Origin: Streptosporangiaceae bacterium
Lineage (GTDB): Bacteria; Actinomycetota; Actinomycetes; Streptosporangiales; Streptosporangiaceae
DNA: 6,069 nt
Direction of reading: 5' to 3'
NCBI GenBank assembly: GCA_030040815.1
Contig: JASHSZ010000419.1
Span: forward strand, 1-6,069
Part shown: positions 1 to 5,685 of the stretch, one piece after another
Numbering within the stretch: position 1 is the first letter of the stretch
Layout of the letters: each line of letters begins with the position of its first letter
Position numbers and translations under genes: made by a program
Notes under the pieces: generated by a model
Told to the model about the DNA's origin: nothing
The model's database searches: none
The model's input: the letters and a program-made list of their open reading frames with translations, nothing else

Positions 1-3000
1 CGCCGGCTGGCACGTAGGTCGGAGCGAAGCTGCCGCTCAGGCCATTGATATAGGACCAGAAGTCGCCAGTGGACGAGGTCACGGCCGGGTCAAACGCCTG
101 CGTGACCGCATTCAGGCTGGCGGTTGCCGTGGCAGTCGGCGCGCCGGTCGCCGGATACGGCCCGATTTCGTCTGGATTGATGAGCCACAGGCCGGGACTA
201 ACTTCCGGCTCGGTCAGGGTCAGGCTGGCAGAGTCACCGGACTGGACACCCGAGAGGTCCGGGTCGCCGGGGAAGTACTCCATGTCGAAGTTCACCGGGA
301 CCGTGCCAGTCAGGCTCGCCTGCAGCTGACTTGTGTGGCTGGGCACGAAGTAGTACGGGAAGGTCAGGCCCGCCGCCAGCGGCAGGGTCGTGTCGCCTGT
401 GTAGGCGTTCTGGTCAGGCAGGCTGATGGTTTGCAGCTGATTCAGGCGCGGGTCGACGAAGAACGCCTCGGGGGCAAGGCCCGTGTTGTGCACCGTCACT
501 CGGTACGTATAAGTCTGTCCGCTGACTAGGCGGCCATCCTGTGGCAGGTTGCTGCGCACCTGCACCTGATCGAACCTGATCGCGCCGGTGAACGGCTCTT
601 GCAGTTCGCTGCCGCTGACTGGGTTCTGCCAGTCGAGAATCAGCGACCACTGACCGGCCTCCGGTGCCACGTGGTACAGGTCCACGAACCGGGTCGATGA
701 CAGTGTGAGTGATCCGCTCACCGGCAACAGCGTGACGTTGGTTGAATAACCGACCGTTTGGCCATCCGGGTCCACCAGGAAGCCGATGACCTCATCTTCC
801 GGATCGTTGGCCAGCGCGACGCTGGCGTCGATGTCCCGCGCGCCCGCAGGCACGTCAAAGACATAAGTGTTGGTCTGCGCTTCGGAATCCGCGCGACCGT
901 TTCCGCCGGTCAGGACGCCGGTGAAGGTTCCGCCGGAGGGCCCGATCGGGATCTCGGTGCGCACGACAACCGGGATCGTGGTCTGCAGCCCGCCGGAGGA
1001 CACGACCACCGACTGGGAGGTGTCACCGGCTGCCAACGGGCTGGTGAGGATCAGCGACGCGGAGCCAGTCTGGCCTGGCCCGAGGGTGAGCACCGAGGGT
1101 GAGACCGAGCCCGCGGATGCGTACTGCGAGGTGTCGGCTTCCCATTGAACGGTGCCGCTGGTACCCACGCCTCCTGGGGTGGCGCCGTCTTCCTCGGTGA
1201 AGAACACCGCGGTCCAGGTACCGGGCGGCGGGTTCGCGACCTGGACGTTGCCGTAGTCGCCCAGGCCCTGGGGTAGCGAGTAGCCCGCGTAAGTTCCGTC
1301 GGGCTCGAACAGTCCGACGTGCAGCAGCGATGTCTGGCCGGTGTAGGGGTAGTCGATCGAGACGCTGAGCCGGGATGGTCCGGAGGTGGGCGGCACGGTG
1401 AAGTGCACGGCCTGGTATACCTCGGTCACGCCGCTCCAGATCGGGAAGCTGCCTGTGTTAGCCGGGCAGCTTGCCGTCGGCGTTCCCGGCTGCATGCAGA
1501 AGGAACCCGACTCGCTGCTGACCTGCTGGGTGAGTGCGCGCGTCGAGAGCGCCACGCTGACCGGCTGCGAGCTTGTGTTGGTGACCGAGATTGACGGAGT
1601 CGCGGTGGCGCCAGGGAGCTGCGTCACGTTGATCTGACCTGGGCTGAGCAGCAGGCCGCCGCCGGGGCCGGCGTTGCCGATGGAGTGGGCGAGCTTGACG
1701 GCTGCGAGGACGTTAAGCAGGCCGGCGCCTTGCTGGGTGGCCGGAGCGTCGATATCCGTTGCGGTGCTCATCAGGATCTGCTTGATCAGAGCGGGCGATG
1801 GATCCACTCCGTGATGGCTCGTTGCATACGCCTGGATCACGTCTGCCGCAGCCGCCGAGGTGAGCGGCGCGGATTCGCTTGTCCCGCCGCTGAGCTCAAG
1901 CGGATCGGCCTGCCCATTCAGAACGCTGAGGCAGTCGGAGTACATCGCCGCATTCGGGGTGCATAGCGCCCAGTTGAGGTCGCCAGGCGCGACCAGGTCG
2001 ACAGTACCGCCGGACTGCGAGACGCCGCCCGAGGAGAGACTGGAGATGTTGTTGTTGACCCACTGCCCGTTCCAGCCGGGATAGTTGATGCCGCCGTCGC
2101 CCGCCTGCGCGTACGCGCGGAACGTTGTCGTGGCGCCCACACTGATCACGTTCGGATCGCTGGCCGGCGAGCCGATCGTGCTGGTGACACCGCTATCACC
2201 CGAAGAGACCACGACGGTCACTCCGGCCGCTACCGCGGCGTCGTCGGCCAGCCTGACGGCGTCTGCAGTCAGGTCGGGGAAGTTGTCTGTGCCGAATGAC
2301 TCGTTGATCACCTTGACGCCGTTAGCGACGGCATAGTTGATCGCCTGCAGGAAGCCCGAGAGCGTTGTGTCGTCGTTCTGCGCGAAGACCTTCAGGCCCA
2401 GGACGCTCGCACCGGGCGCCGCGCCCTGAATCTTGATGTCACAGCCAGCTGGCAGCGCATGCGCGGGGTTGACATCCTGGGACAGATCGTAGGTCTGGTT
2501 GGCCTGGGCAGCGATGGAACTGGCGTCGAGGAACGCCTCGCCACCCGAAGTGGGAGCGTTCACGCCGTCGCCGGAGAAGTCGACTTGGGTGAGAATGGGC
2601 GAGCCAGCCGGGGAGCCGGCCGAAGCGAATTCGGCGTTGCGCTGGAAGTCGGGATTGGTGGGATCCACGCCGTCGGCCATGTACGCCACCGTGACGCCGG
2701 CTCCGTCGTAGCCCAGCTGATTGGCCTCGACGGAGTTGATTGCAAAGAGCGCTTCCGGGTTCAGCTGCGGTGCAGCGGCCGTGCCGCATAGCGCAGCGGA
2801 GAGCGCTGGCGTCGCGACAGTACTGCCAGCGCCGATGGCGCCGGCGGCTGACGGCAGCACCGGTCCCTGAATCGTGGCATTGGGTATCACCTCGGCAACG
2901 GCCGGGTTAGCGGTAAGAGATTTAGCGTCGGCCGCCGTCATGGTGCCGAACATCGCGTTGACCAGGCTGATCGAGCCGGTGCTCTTGGCGCCGAGCGACT

Positions 3001-3232
3001 GCATTTCCGTTAGGACCGGAGCCTGTTCGGTATGCACGGCAGAGCGCCGGGCGGCGCCGGTCGCGGAAAGATTAGAGTTCTGATTGCGCAGGATGACGAT
3101 GTACTGCTGGACAGCACCACTGGCCGCGTCCCCCGACGCAGCTGCTGCCACTACCCCAGGAAGGCCTAACAACGCTACGGATGCTGGCACTGTCGCCAGG
3201 ACAAGCCATCTGGAAAGCTTGCGTGATGCCAT
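1..3232 (-). CDS. Large secreted subtilisin-fold (S8/S53-like) serine protease, 3' end outside window
   Basis: Secreted endopeptidase of the subtilisin/sedolisin clan. It reads from ATG (3232-3230) to the window edge as 1077 codons with no stop, so the gene is partial at its C-terminus. Residues 1-30 are a signal peptide (R4, K5, R8, then a hydrophobic stretch ending VVAA). Residues about 41-124 resemble an I9 inhibitor propeptide (QQYIVIL near the start, VAEVIPNATI at the end). The catalytic domain spans about 160-515 and contains AYMADGVD (184-190), GGEAFLDASS (230-239), VVSSGDSG (341-348) and SGGTSESAP (448-456). By alignment by eye, Glu232 sits at subtilisin His64, Asp346 at Asn155 and Ser452 is the nucleophile; Asp236 lies one helix turn after Glu232, as in sedolisins. 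About 560 further residues look like beta-sandwich repeats (Thr/Ser/Val/Pro-rich) with no recognised domain. Six cysteines occur (149, 264, 424, 434, 579, 589), the last four in close pairs that could be disulfides. A good Shine-Dalgarno supports the start. The family is secure; acid activity and substrate are unknown. Confidence 0.93.
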   Translation of the reverse strand, partial: MASRKLSRWLVLATVPASVALLGLPGVVAAAASGDAASGAVQQYIVILRNQNSNLSATGAARRSAVHTEQAPVLTEMQSLGAKSTGSISLVNAMFGTMTAADAKSLTANPAVAEVIPNATIQGPVLPSAAGAIGAGSTVATPALSAALCGTAAAPQLNPEALFAINSVEANQLGYDGAGVTVAYMADGVDPTNPDFQRNAEFASAGSPAGSPILTQVDFSGDGVNAPTSGGEAFLDASSIAAQANQTYDLSQDVNPAHALPAGCDIKIQGAAPGASVLGLKVFAQNDDTTLSGFLQAINYAVANGVKVINESFGTDNFPDLTADAVRLADDAAVAAGVTVVVSSGDSGVTSTIGSPASDPNVISVGATTTFRAYAQAGDGGINYPGWNGQWVNNNISSLSSGGVSQSGGTVDLVAPGDLNWALCTPNAAMYSDCLSVLNGQADPLELSGGTSESAPLTSAAAADVIQAYATSHHGVDPSPALIKQILMSTATDIDAPATQQGAGLLNVLAAVKLAHSIGNAGPGGGLLLSPGQINVTQLPGATATPSISVTNTSSQPVSVALSTRALTQQVSSESGSFCMQPGTPTASCPANTGSFPIWSGVTEVYQAVHFTVPPTSGPSRLSVSIDYPYTGQTSLLHVGLFEPDGTYAGYSLPQGLGDYGNVQVANPPPGTWTAVFFTEEDGATPGGVGTSGTVQWEADTSQYASAGSVSPSVLTLGPGQTGSASLILTSPLAAGDTSQSVVVSSGGLQTTIPVVVRTEIPIGPSGGTFTGVLTGGNGRADSEAQTNTYVFDVPAGARDIDASVALANDPEDEVIGFLVDPDGQTVGYSTNVTLLPVSGSLTLSSTRFVDLYHVAPEAGQWSLILDWQNPVSGSELQEPFTGAIRFDQVQVRSNLPQDGRLVSGQTYTYRVTVHNTGLAPEAFFVDPRLNQLQTISLPDQNAYTGDTTLPLAAGLTFPYYFVPSHTSQLQASLTGTVPVNFDMEYFPGDPDLSGVQSGDSASLTLTEPEVSPGLWLINPDEIGPYPATGAPTATATASLNAVTQAFDPAVTSSTGDFWSYINGLSGSFAPTYVPAG

Positions 3233-3236
3233 CGTG

Positions 3237-3242
3237 CCTCCC
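3237..3242 (-). promoter_or_regulatory. Ribosome-binding site of the large protease
   Basis: On the minus strand GGGAGG lies four bases before the ATG at 3232. It fixes the start, and the resulting protein begins with a textbook signal peptide. Confidence 0.75.
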
Positions 3243-3317
3243 GGGCTCCCGCCAGTGGTCGCGGATCGCGATTGGAGGAAACGTTAGACCTGGAAAAGCG
3301 GCGGCACAACGGCGTTC

Positions 3318-3327
3318 AATGATCATT
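3318..3327. promoter_or_regulatory. Perfect 10-bp palindrome AATGATCATT, possible operator
   Basis: This AT-rich perfect palindrome stands out in a GC-rich background. It lies about 90 bases upstream of the protease start codon, just upstream of the candidate promoter. The position suits a dimeric regulator, but no regulator family is recognised and a 10-bp palindrome can arise by chance. Confidence 0.25.
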
Positions 3328-3515
3328 CATCTGGTGGCGATGCCCCGCTGGGAATGCAACGTGCCCGGTGACAGGCTGTCAGCGCGCGGCTAGCCGCAGA
3401 GCACGAGCTCTACCCCATGTCCGCAGCCTCTCACCGCGTATGCGCGCGTAGGAGTCCGCGTCGGGTGCAGCCCCAGGCTGCAAGATCCGCGATCCCCTAA
3501 GTCATGTCTTAGCCT

Positions 3516-3599
3516 CGACCGACGCCGGCCTCCTGGGCCTCATCGACCAACGCCGGCCTCCCGGCCCTCATCGACCGACGCCGGCCTCCCGGCCCTTAT
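3516..3599. repeat. Three tandem 28-bp repeats with internal dyad
   Basis: Three adjacent units of exactly 28 bp occupy 3516-3543, 3544-3571 and 3572-3599. Each begins CGACC and ends CAT or TAT. Units 2 and 3 differ at two positions (A/G near the start, C/T near the end); unit 1 differs slightly more in its second half. A fourth copy starts with CGACC at 3600 and then diverges. Units 2 and 3 each contain GCCGG-CCTC-CCGGC, a 5-bp stem with a 4-base loop, weakened in unit 1. The unit is not a multiple of three and there are no spacers, so this is neither a coding repeat nor a CRISPR array. It abuts the amidohydrolase remnant. Confidence 0.85.
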
Positions 3600-3725
3600 C
3601 GACCTGAGAGCGGAAGCTTCGGCGCACCGGCGCGAGCGCGGCGTCGGCGTCTAGGAACGGATGTGGCCGGGCCGCAAGGTCCAGACGCGGTGATGCGCAT
3701 CGACAATCTCAGACACGGGCGCCAT
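3600..3725 (-). pseudogene. Frameshifted 5' remnant of an amidohydrolase-family (COG3618-like) gene
   Basis: The minus strand starts ATG at 3725, five bases after the rhomboid stop, and encodes MAPVSEIVDAHHRVWTLRPG and four more residues before TAG at 3653-3651. This resembles the N-terminus of TIM-barrel metal-dependent hydrolases, which characteristically begin (I/V)VDAHHHVWD. A second, shifted frame from 3654 reads LDADAALAPVRRSF, matching the next conserved segment of the same family (a W-L-x-x-x-x-LAPIRRxF pattern). The order and spacing fit one ancestral gene broken by a frameshift. The family's HxH metal ligand pair is damaged (HHR instead of HHH). Everything beyond about 45 residues of a protein normally near 280 residues is missing, replaced by tandem repeats. 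Family patterns are from memory; the call is inferred from two short matches in the expected order. Confidence 0.6.
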
Positions 3726-3730
3726 CGTGG

Positions 3731-4498
3731 CTAGAGGCCGAGATCGCCCAGTTGCTTATGCAGGTCGGCGCGCGGTCCGGTGGCAAAGCCCGACGCGGCC
3801 GGCTGGGTGTGCGGCGCGGTTGTCAGCCCGAGGGGACCTGTGCTTGCGGGCGTGGCGATCGGCGTCATGGACGGGCCCGCTACGGTCCGGCTATCCTCAG
3901 GGCGGTTGCGGAAGACCCAGCCGCCGACAACTCCGGCGGCGAGTCCGCCGATGTGTGCCTGCCAGCCAATTCCCGCGTGTGGCAGCAGCACGGTGAACTG
4001 GTATGCGAAGCAGAGCGCCATGACGGCGCCGATCAAGATATCGATGCCATGGCGGTCGAAGAAGCCCCGCACCAGGATGTAGCCGAGATAGCCGAAGACC
4101 ACGCCGCTGGCACCCACGCCGACCGTGCCGGGGGTGCCCGTGAACCACTCCGCCAGCCCGCTGACGATGATCACGAGCCCCGTCAGACCGAGAAACCTGA
4201 CGACCCCGCGGTAGGCAGCCAGGAAACCGAAGATGAAGAGCGGCCCGGAATTGCTCTCGATGTGGGTCCAGCTGACGTGCAGGAACGGTGCAGTCAGGAT
4301 GTAGGGCAAGCTGCGGACATCCCGTGGCCTGATTCCGTAGTTGTACGTCAAGTAGTAGTGGTCAGCTGCATTGACTAGCTGGATTGTCCACAGAATGGCC
4401 AGGAAGCCGACCATCACGAAGAGGGCCTTGCGAGCCTCGGCGAGCACTGATTCCGCGTCCCCCGCGCGAACCGTCCAGGCCCGTTGCCACGCGCTCAT
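3731..4498 (-). CDS. Rhomboid-family intramembrane serine protease
   Basis: Complete 255-residue polytopic membrane protein that cleaves transmembrane substrates within the lipid bilayer. Hydrophobic segments lie at about 25-43, 64-74/85-97, 103-117, 128-145, 153-172 and 181-196, fitting the six-helix rhomboid core. Catalytic Ser131 is in GVGASGVVFG (GxSG) and catalytic His182 in QAHIGGLAAG. The HxxxN motif of helix 2 is present as His79-Ile-Glu-Ser-Asn83, which helps form the oxyanion hole. Residues about 198-255 form a Pro/Thr/Ala/Gly-rich, probably disordered cytoplasmic tail. The ATG at 4498 is the earliest possible start, since an in-frame TGA lies two codons upstream; the Shine-Dalgarno is weak (GGCGGGA about ten bases away). 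The gene is followed within five bases by the amidohydrolase remnant, suggesting a former two-gene unit. Substrate unknown. Confidence 0.93.
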   Translation of the reverse strand: MSAWQRAWTVRAGDAESVLAEARKALFVMVGFLAILWTIQLVNAADHYYLTYNYGIRPRDVRSLPYILTAPFLHVSWTHIESNSGPLFIFGFLAAYRGVVRFLGLTGLVIIVSGLAEWFTGTPGTVGVGASGVVFGYLGYILVRGFFDRHGIDILIGAVMALCFAYQFTVLLPHAGIGWQAHIGGLAAGVVGGWVFRNRPEDSRTVAGPSMTPIATPASTGPLGLTTAPHTQPAASGFATGPRADLHKQLGDLGL

Positions 4499-4740
4499 GT
4501 ATCACGTCCCGCCGTATGGTGCTGCCGACTGTGAGCAAGGATGCCGTCGACGGCTGAGAACAAGCTAGCTGCAGCCCGGCTGTTCGCGGAAGCTTACCGT
4601 GCAGGCCGGGGTCGGCATGGACCGTATCGCCCCTAACGTCCGGGAGCCGCGGGGCGGGCCGGCATCCTTGCCGAGGGCAGCGTGGCCTCACCCGTGATGG
4701 CCGAGTGAGCGTTACTACACCGCGTAATTGTTACGGTACG
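4499..4740. other. Divergent intergenic region, rhomboid side
   Basis: No gene is supported between the rhomboid start and the leader of the SLT gene. Reading frames here on both strands are GC shadows without recognisable motifs. The stretch at about 4710-4748 is distinctly richer in A and T than its surroundings (it includes GTAATTGTTACGG), so promoter DNA is likely there, but no hexamer pair is convincing. No clear rhomboid promoter was found. Confidence 0.45.
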
Positions 4741-4751
4741 TATTGCCAAGC

Positions 4752-4767
4752 TGTGATCTGCGCCACC
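4752..4767 (+). promoter_or_regulatory. Crp-like binding site upstream of the SLT gene
   Basis: GTGATCTGCGCCAC (4753-4766) matches the GTG-N6-GNCAC pattern described for Streptomyces Crp exactly; preceded by T, it also has the full TGTGA left half of the general Crp site. The right half is weaker (CCACC against TCACA). Crp is known to control resuscitation-promoting-factor and wall-hydrolase genes in actinobacteria, so a site about 220 bp before an SLT-domain gene is plausible. Such a short pattern can occur by chance. Confidence 0.4.
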
Positions 4768-4786
4768 CCCATTAGGGGGTTTTCTT
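4766..4786 (+). terminator. Intrinsic terminator hairpin followed by T-tract
   Basis: CCCCC-ATTA-GGGGG (4766-4779) is a perfect 5-bp G:C stem with a 4-base loop followed directly by TTTTCTT. It points along the plus strand; in the other direction there is no T-tract. No plus-strand gene lies upstream, so it either ends a short transcript (leader or small RNA) or acts as an attenuator for the SLT gene. Confidence 0.6.
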
Positions 4787-4896
4787 GACCGCTTTTTCGG
4801 TCGAAACGCTTCGTAGCCGCGCTGAGTTCTGGCAGCGTTATGCGGCGACGGTTCCAAACCGGCGTCGGCGCCCTGACTGGGGCTCAGGACGCTTTT
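4785..4896 (+). promoter_or_regulatory. Structured leader of the SLT gene, attenuator-like
   Basis: Several hairpins follow one another. GACCG (4787-4791) pairs with CGGTC (4798-4802). CGACG-GTT (4846-4853) pairs with AAC (4857-4859) and CGTCG (4863-4867) around a 3-base bulge. A later stem pairs GCGTC (4862-4866) with GACGC (4888-4892), with CTGA/TCAG (4873-4876/4884-4887) inside, and is followed by TTTT (4893-4896). The last two stems share bases 4863-4866, so only one can form: the arrangement of an antiterminator and a terminator. The ydaO (c-di-AMP) riboswitch known before similar genes was looked for and not recognised. An alternative reading is a promoter with TTGACC at 4785 as -35, but no good -10 follows. 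Confidence 0.3.
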
Positions 4897-4975
4897 CGGT
4901 CTGGCCGTCACGCGACTCGCTGCCCGTACCGCAGCGGTCCGCGCGCCGCGCGGCATGCCGGTGCGCTTGGCCGAC

Positions 4976-4981
4976 GGAAGG
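4976..4981 (+). promoter_or_regulatory. Ribosome-binding site deciding a TTG start for the SLT gene
   Basis: GGAAGG lies six bases before TTG at 4988-4990. The in-frame ATG at 4955 has only GC-rich sequence with no purine-rich Shine-Dalgarno, and a GTG at 5039 would remove the basic region before the membrane segment. Confidence 0.55.
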
Positions 4982-4987
4982 ACCGCA

Positions 4988-5614
4988 TTGTCACAGCACA
5001 GGAGGCGACCACGAGGCCGGCGCCCCAGGCGCAGGAGAGTGGGAGCCTTCCTGGTAACGGCGTGTGCGGCGACGGTGGCCGTGGTGGCCGCCGCGCTCGT
5101 GGTCATCACCGGGCGGCCCGGCGCATCGACCGACCCGCTCGGCATGGCGCTCGCCCAGGTCTCGACCGGCACGGCAGGCGCATCGCTGGTGCGGGCGCGC
5201 GAGCAGGTTATCCGCGACGACGCTGCGACGTTGTCGTTCAGCGTGACGAGTGCCCCGAAGATGAGCACCGTCCCGCCACCGTCTTCGCCGCTGGTCTTCG
5301 AACCAGCGCCAGATCCGGGGTCGGCCGAGGCCATCGCCTATGGCCTGCTGTCGTCGTACGGGTTCAGCACCGACCAGTGGGGCTGCCTCGACGACCTGTG
5401 GCTGGCGGAAAGCGGCTGGCGCTACAACGCCGAAAACCCCAGCGGCGCCTATGGAATCCCGCAGGCACTACCAGGGTCCAAAATGGCCAGCGCCGGGCCA
5501 GACTGGCAGACAGATCCGACGACCCAGATCAAGTGGGGACTCGGCTACATCCAGTCAACGTACGGCACGCCCTGTAATGCCTGGGCGCACGAGGAGGCCT
5601 ACGGCTGGTACTAG
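4988..5614 (+). CDS. Secreted or membrane-anchored transglycosylase-like SLT-domain protein
   Basis: Probable cell-wall (peptidoglycan) lytic enzyme acting outside the membrane. From the TTG start the protein has 208 residues. It opens with an Arg-rich region (QHRRRPRGRRPRRRR), then a hydrophobic segment at about 19-41 acting as signal peptide or anchor. Residues 42-110 are a low-complexity Ala/Ser/Pro linker. The SLT-like domain spans about 112-208: WGCLDDLWLAESGWRYNAEN (131-150) carries the likely catalytic Glu141, followed by SGAYGIPQALPGSKM (152-166), the usual GxYGIPQ substrate-groove motif, and it ends in AWAHEEAYGWY. Cys133 and Cys196 may form a disulfide. VTAC (23-26) resembles a lipobox but sits too early in the hydrophobic core to be convincing. 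The domain type is common in short actinobacterial wall proteins; lytic activity is inferred from the family. An ATG at 4955 would add 11 residues. The gene converges on the fumarase gene with a 71-bp gap lacking a clear terminator. Confidence 0.88.
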   Translation: MSQHRRRPRGRRPRRRRVGAFLVTACAATVAVVAAALVVITGRPGASTDPLGMALAQVSTGTAGASLVRAREQVIRDDAATLSFSVTSAPKMSTVPPPSSPLVFEPAPDPGSAEAIAYGLLSSYGFSTDQWGCLDDLWLAESGWRYNAENPSGAYGIPQALPGSKMASAGPDWQTDPTTQIKWGLGYIQSTYGTPCNAWAHEEAYGWY

Positions 5615-5685
5615 CCAGCAAGGCGCTCCCGTGACATCGGCGTCGCACCGCGAGCACCCGGCCGTTGCGGCGGACTGGCGCTCAG

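Larger units (their letters stand above)
3233..3515. other. Intergenic region upstream of the large protease
   Basis: No gene is supported here on either strand. The region must carry the promoter of the large protease, because the upstream same-strand gene ends about 500 bp away. A weak minus-strand promoter candidate is TTGTGC (about 3308-3303), a 17-base spacer and TAACGT (about 3285-3280), roughly 50 bases before the start codon; it matches consensus poorly. On the minus strand, frames at about 3385-3500 contain a short open stretch rich in Arg and Ala (for example PDADSYARIRGERLR), which I do not recognise and do not call. Confidence 0.4.

Noticed and set aside
1..3232. Many short open frames on both strands across the large protease
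   Set aside because: One continuous minus-strand frame explains the whole region with signal peptide, propeptide and catalytic motifs; the rest are shadows.
3385..3503. Short Arg/Ala-rich minus-strand frame (contains PDADSYARIRGERLR) as a gene fragment
   Set aside because: About 35 codons, no start or ribosome-binding site, not recognised as any family; not enough to call.
3516..3599. CRISPR array
   Set aside because: The 28-bp units are directly adjacent with no spacers and no cas genes nearby.
3752..4378. Plus-strand open frame of 208 codons antisense to the rhomboid gene
   Set aside because: Shadow of the rhomboid frame, which carries all catalytic motifs.
4740..4987. ydaO-type c-di-AMP riboswitch upstream of the SLT gene
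   Set aside because: Expected from the biology of related genes, but the conserved stretches (such as a GGGUGAAUC-like element and the CCGAACCCG-type segment) are not present.
4785..5057. Plus-strand frame starting TTG in the SLT leader (90 codons), a possible leader peptide
   Set aside because: No Shine-Dalgarno beyond the terminator T-tract, mixed third-position base use, and no recognisable protein.
4633..5334. Minus-strand open frame of 233 codons overlapping the SLT gene and its leader
   Set aside because: No recognisable domain, Arg/Ala/Ser/Pro-rich shadow composition, and it runs antisense to a gene with a clear SLT domain.
4840..5577. Plus-strand open frame of 245 codons in another frame over the SLT gene
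   Set aside because: Arg/Gly-rich shadow; the overlapping frame has the signal region and the AESGW and GAYGIPQ motifs.
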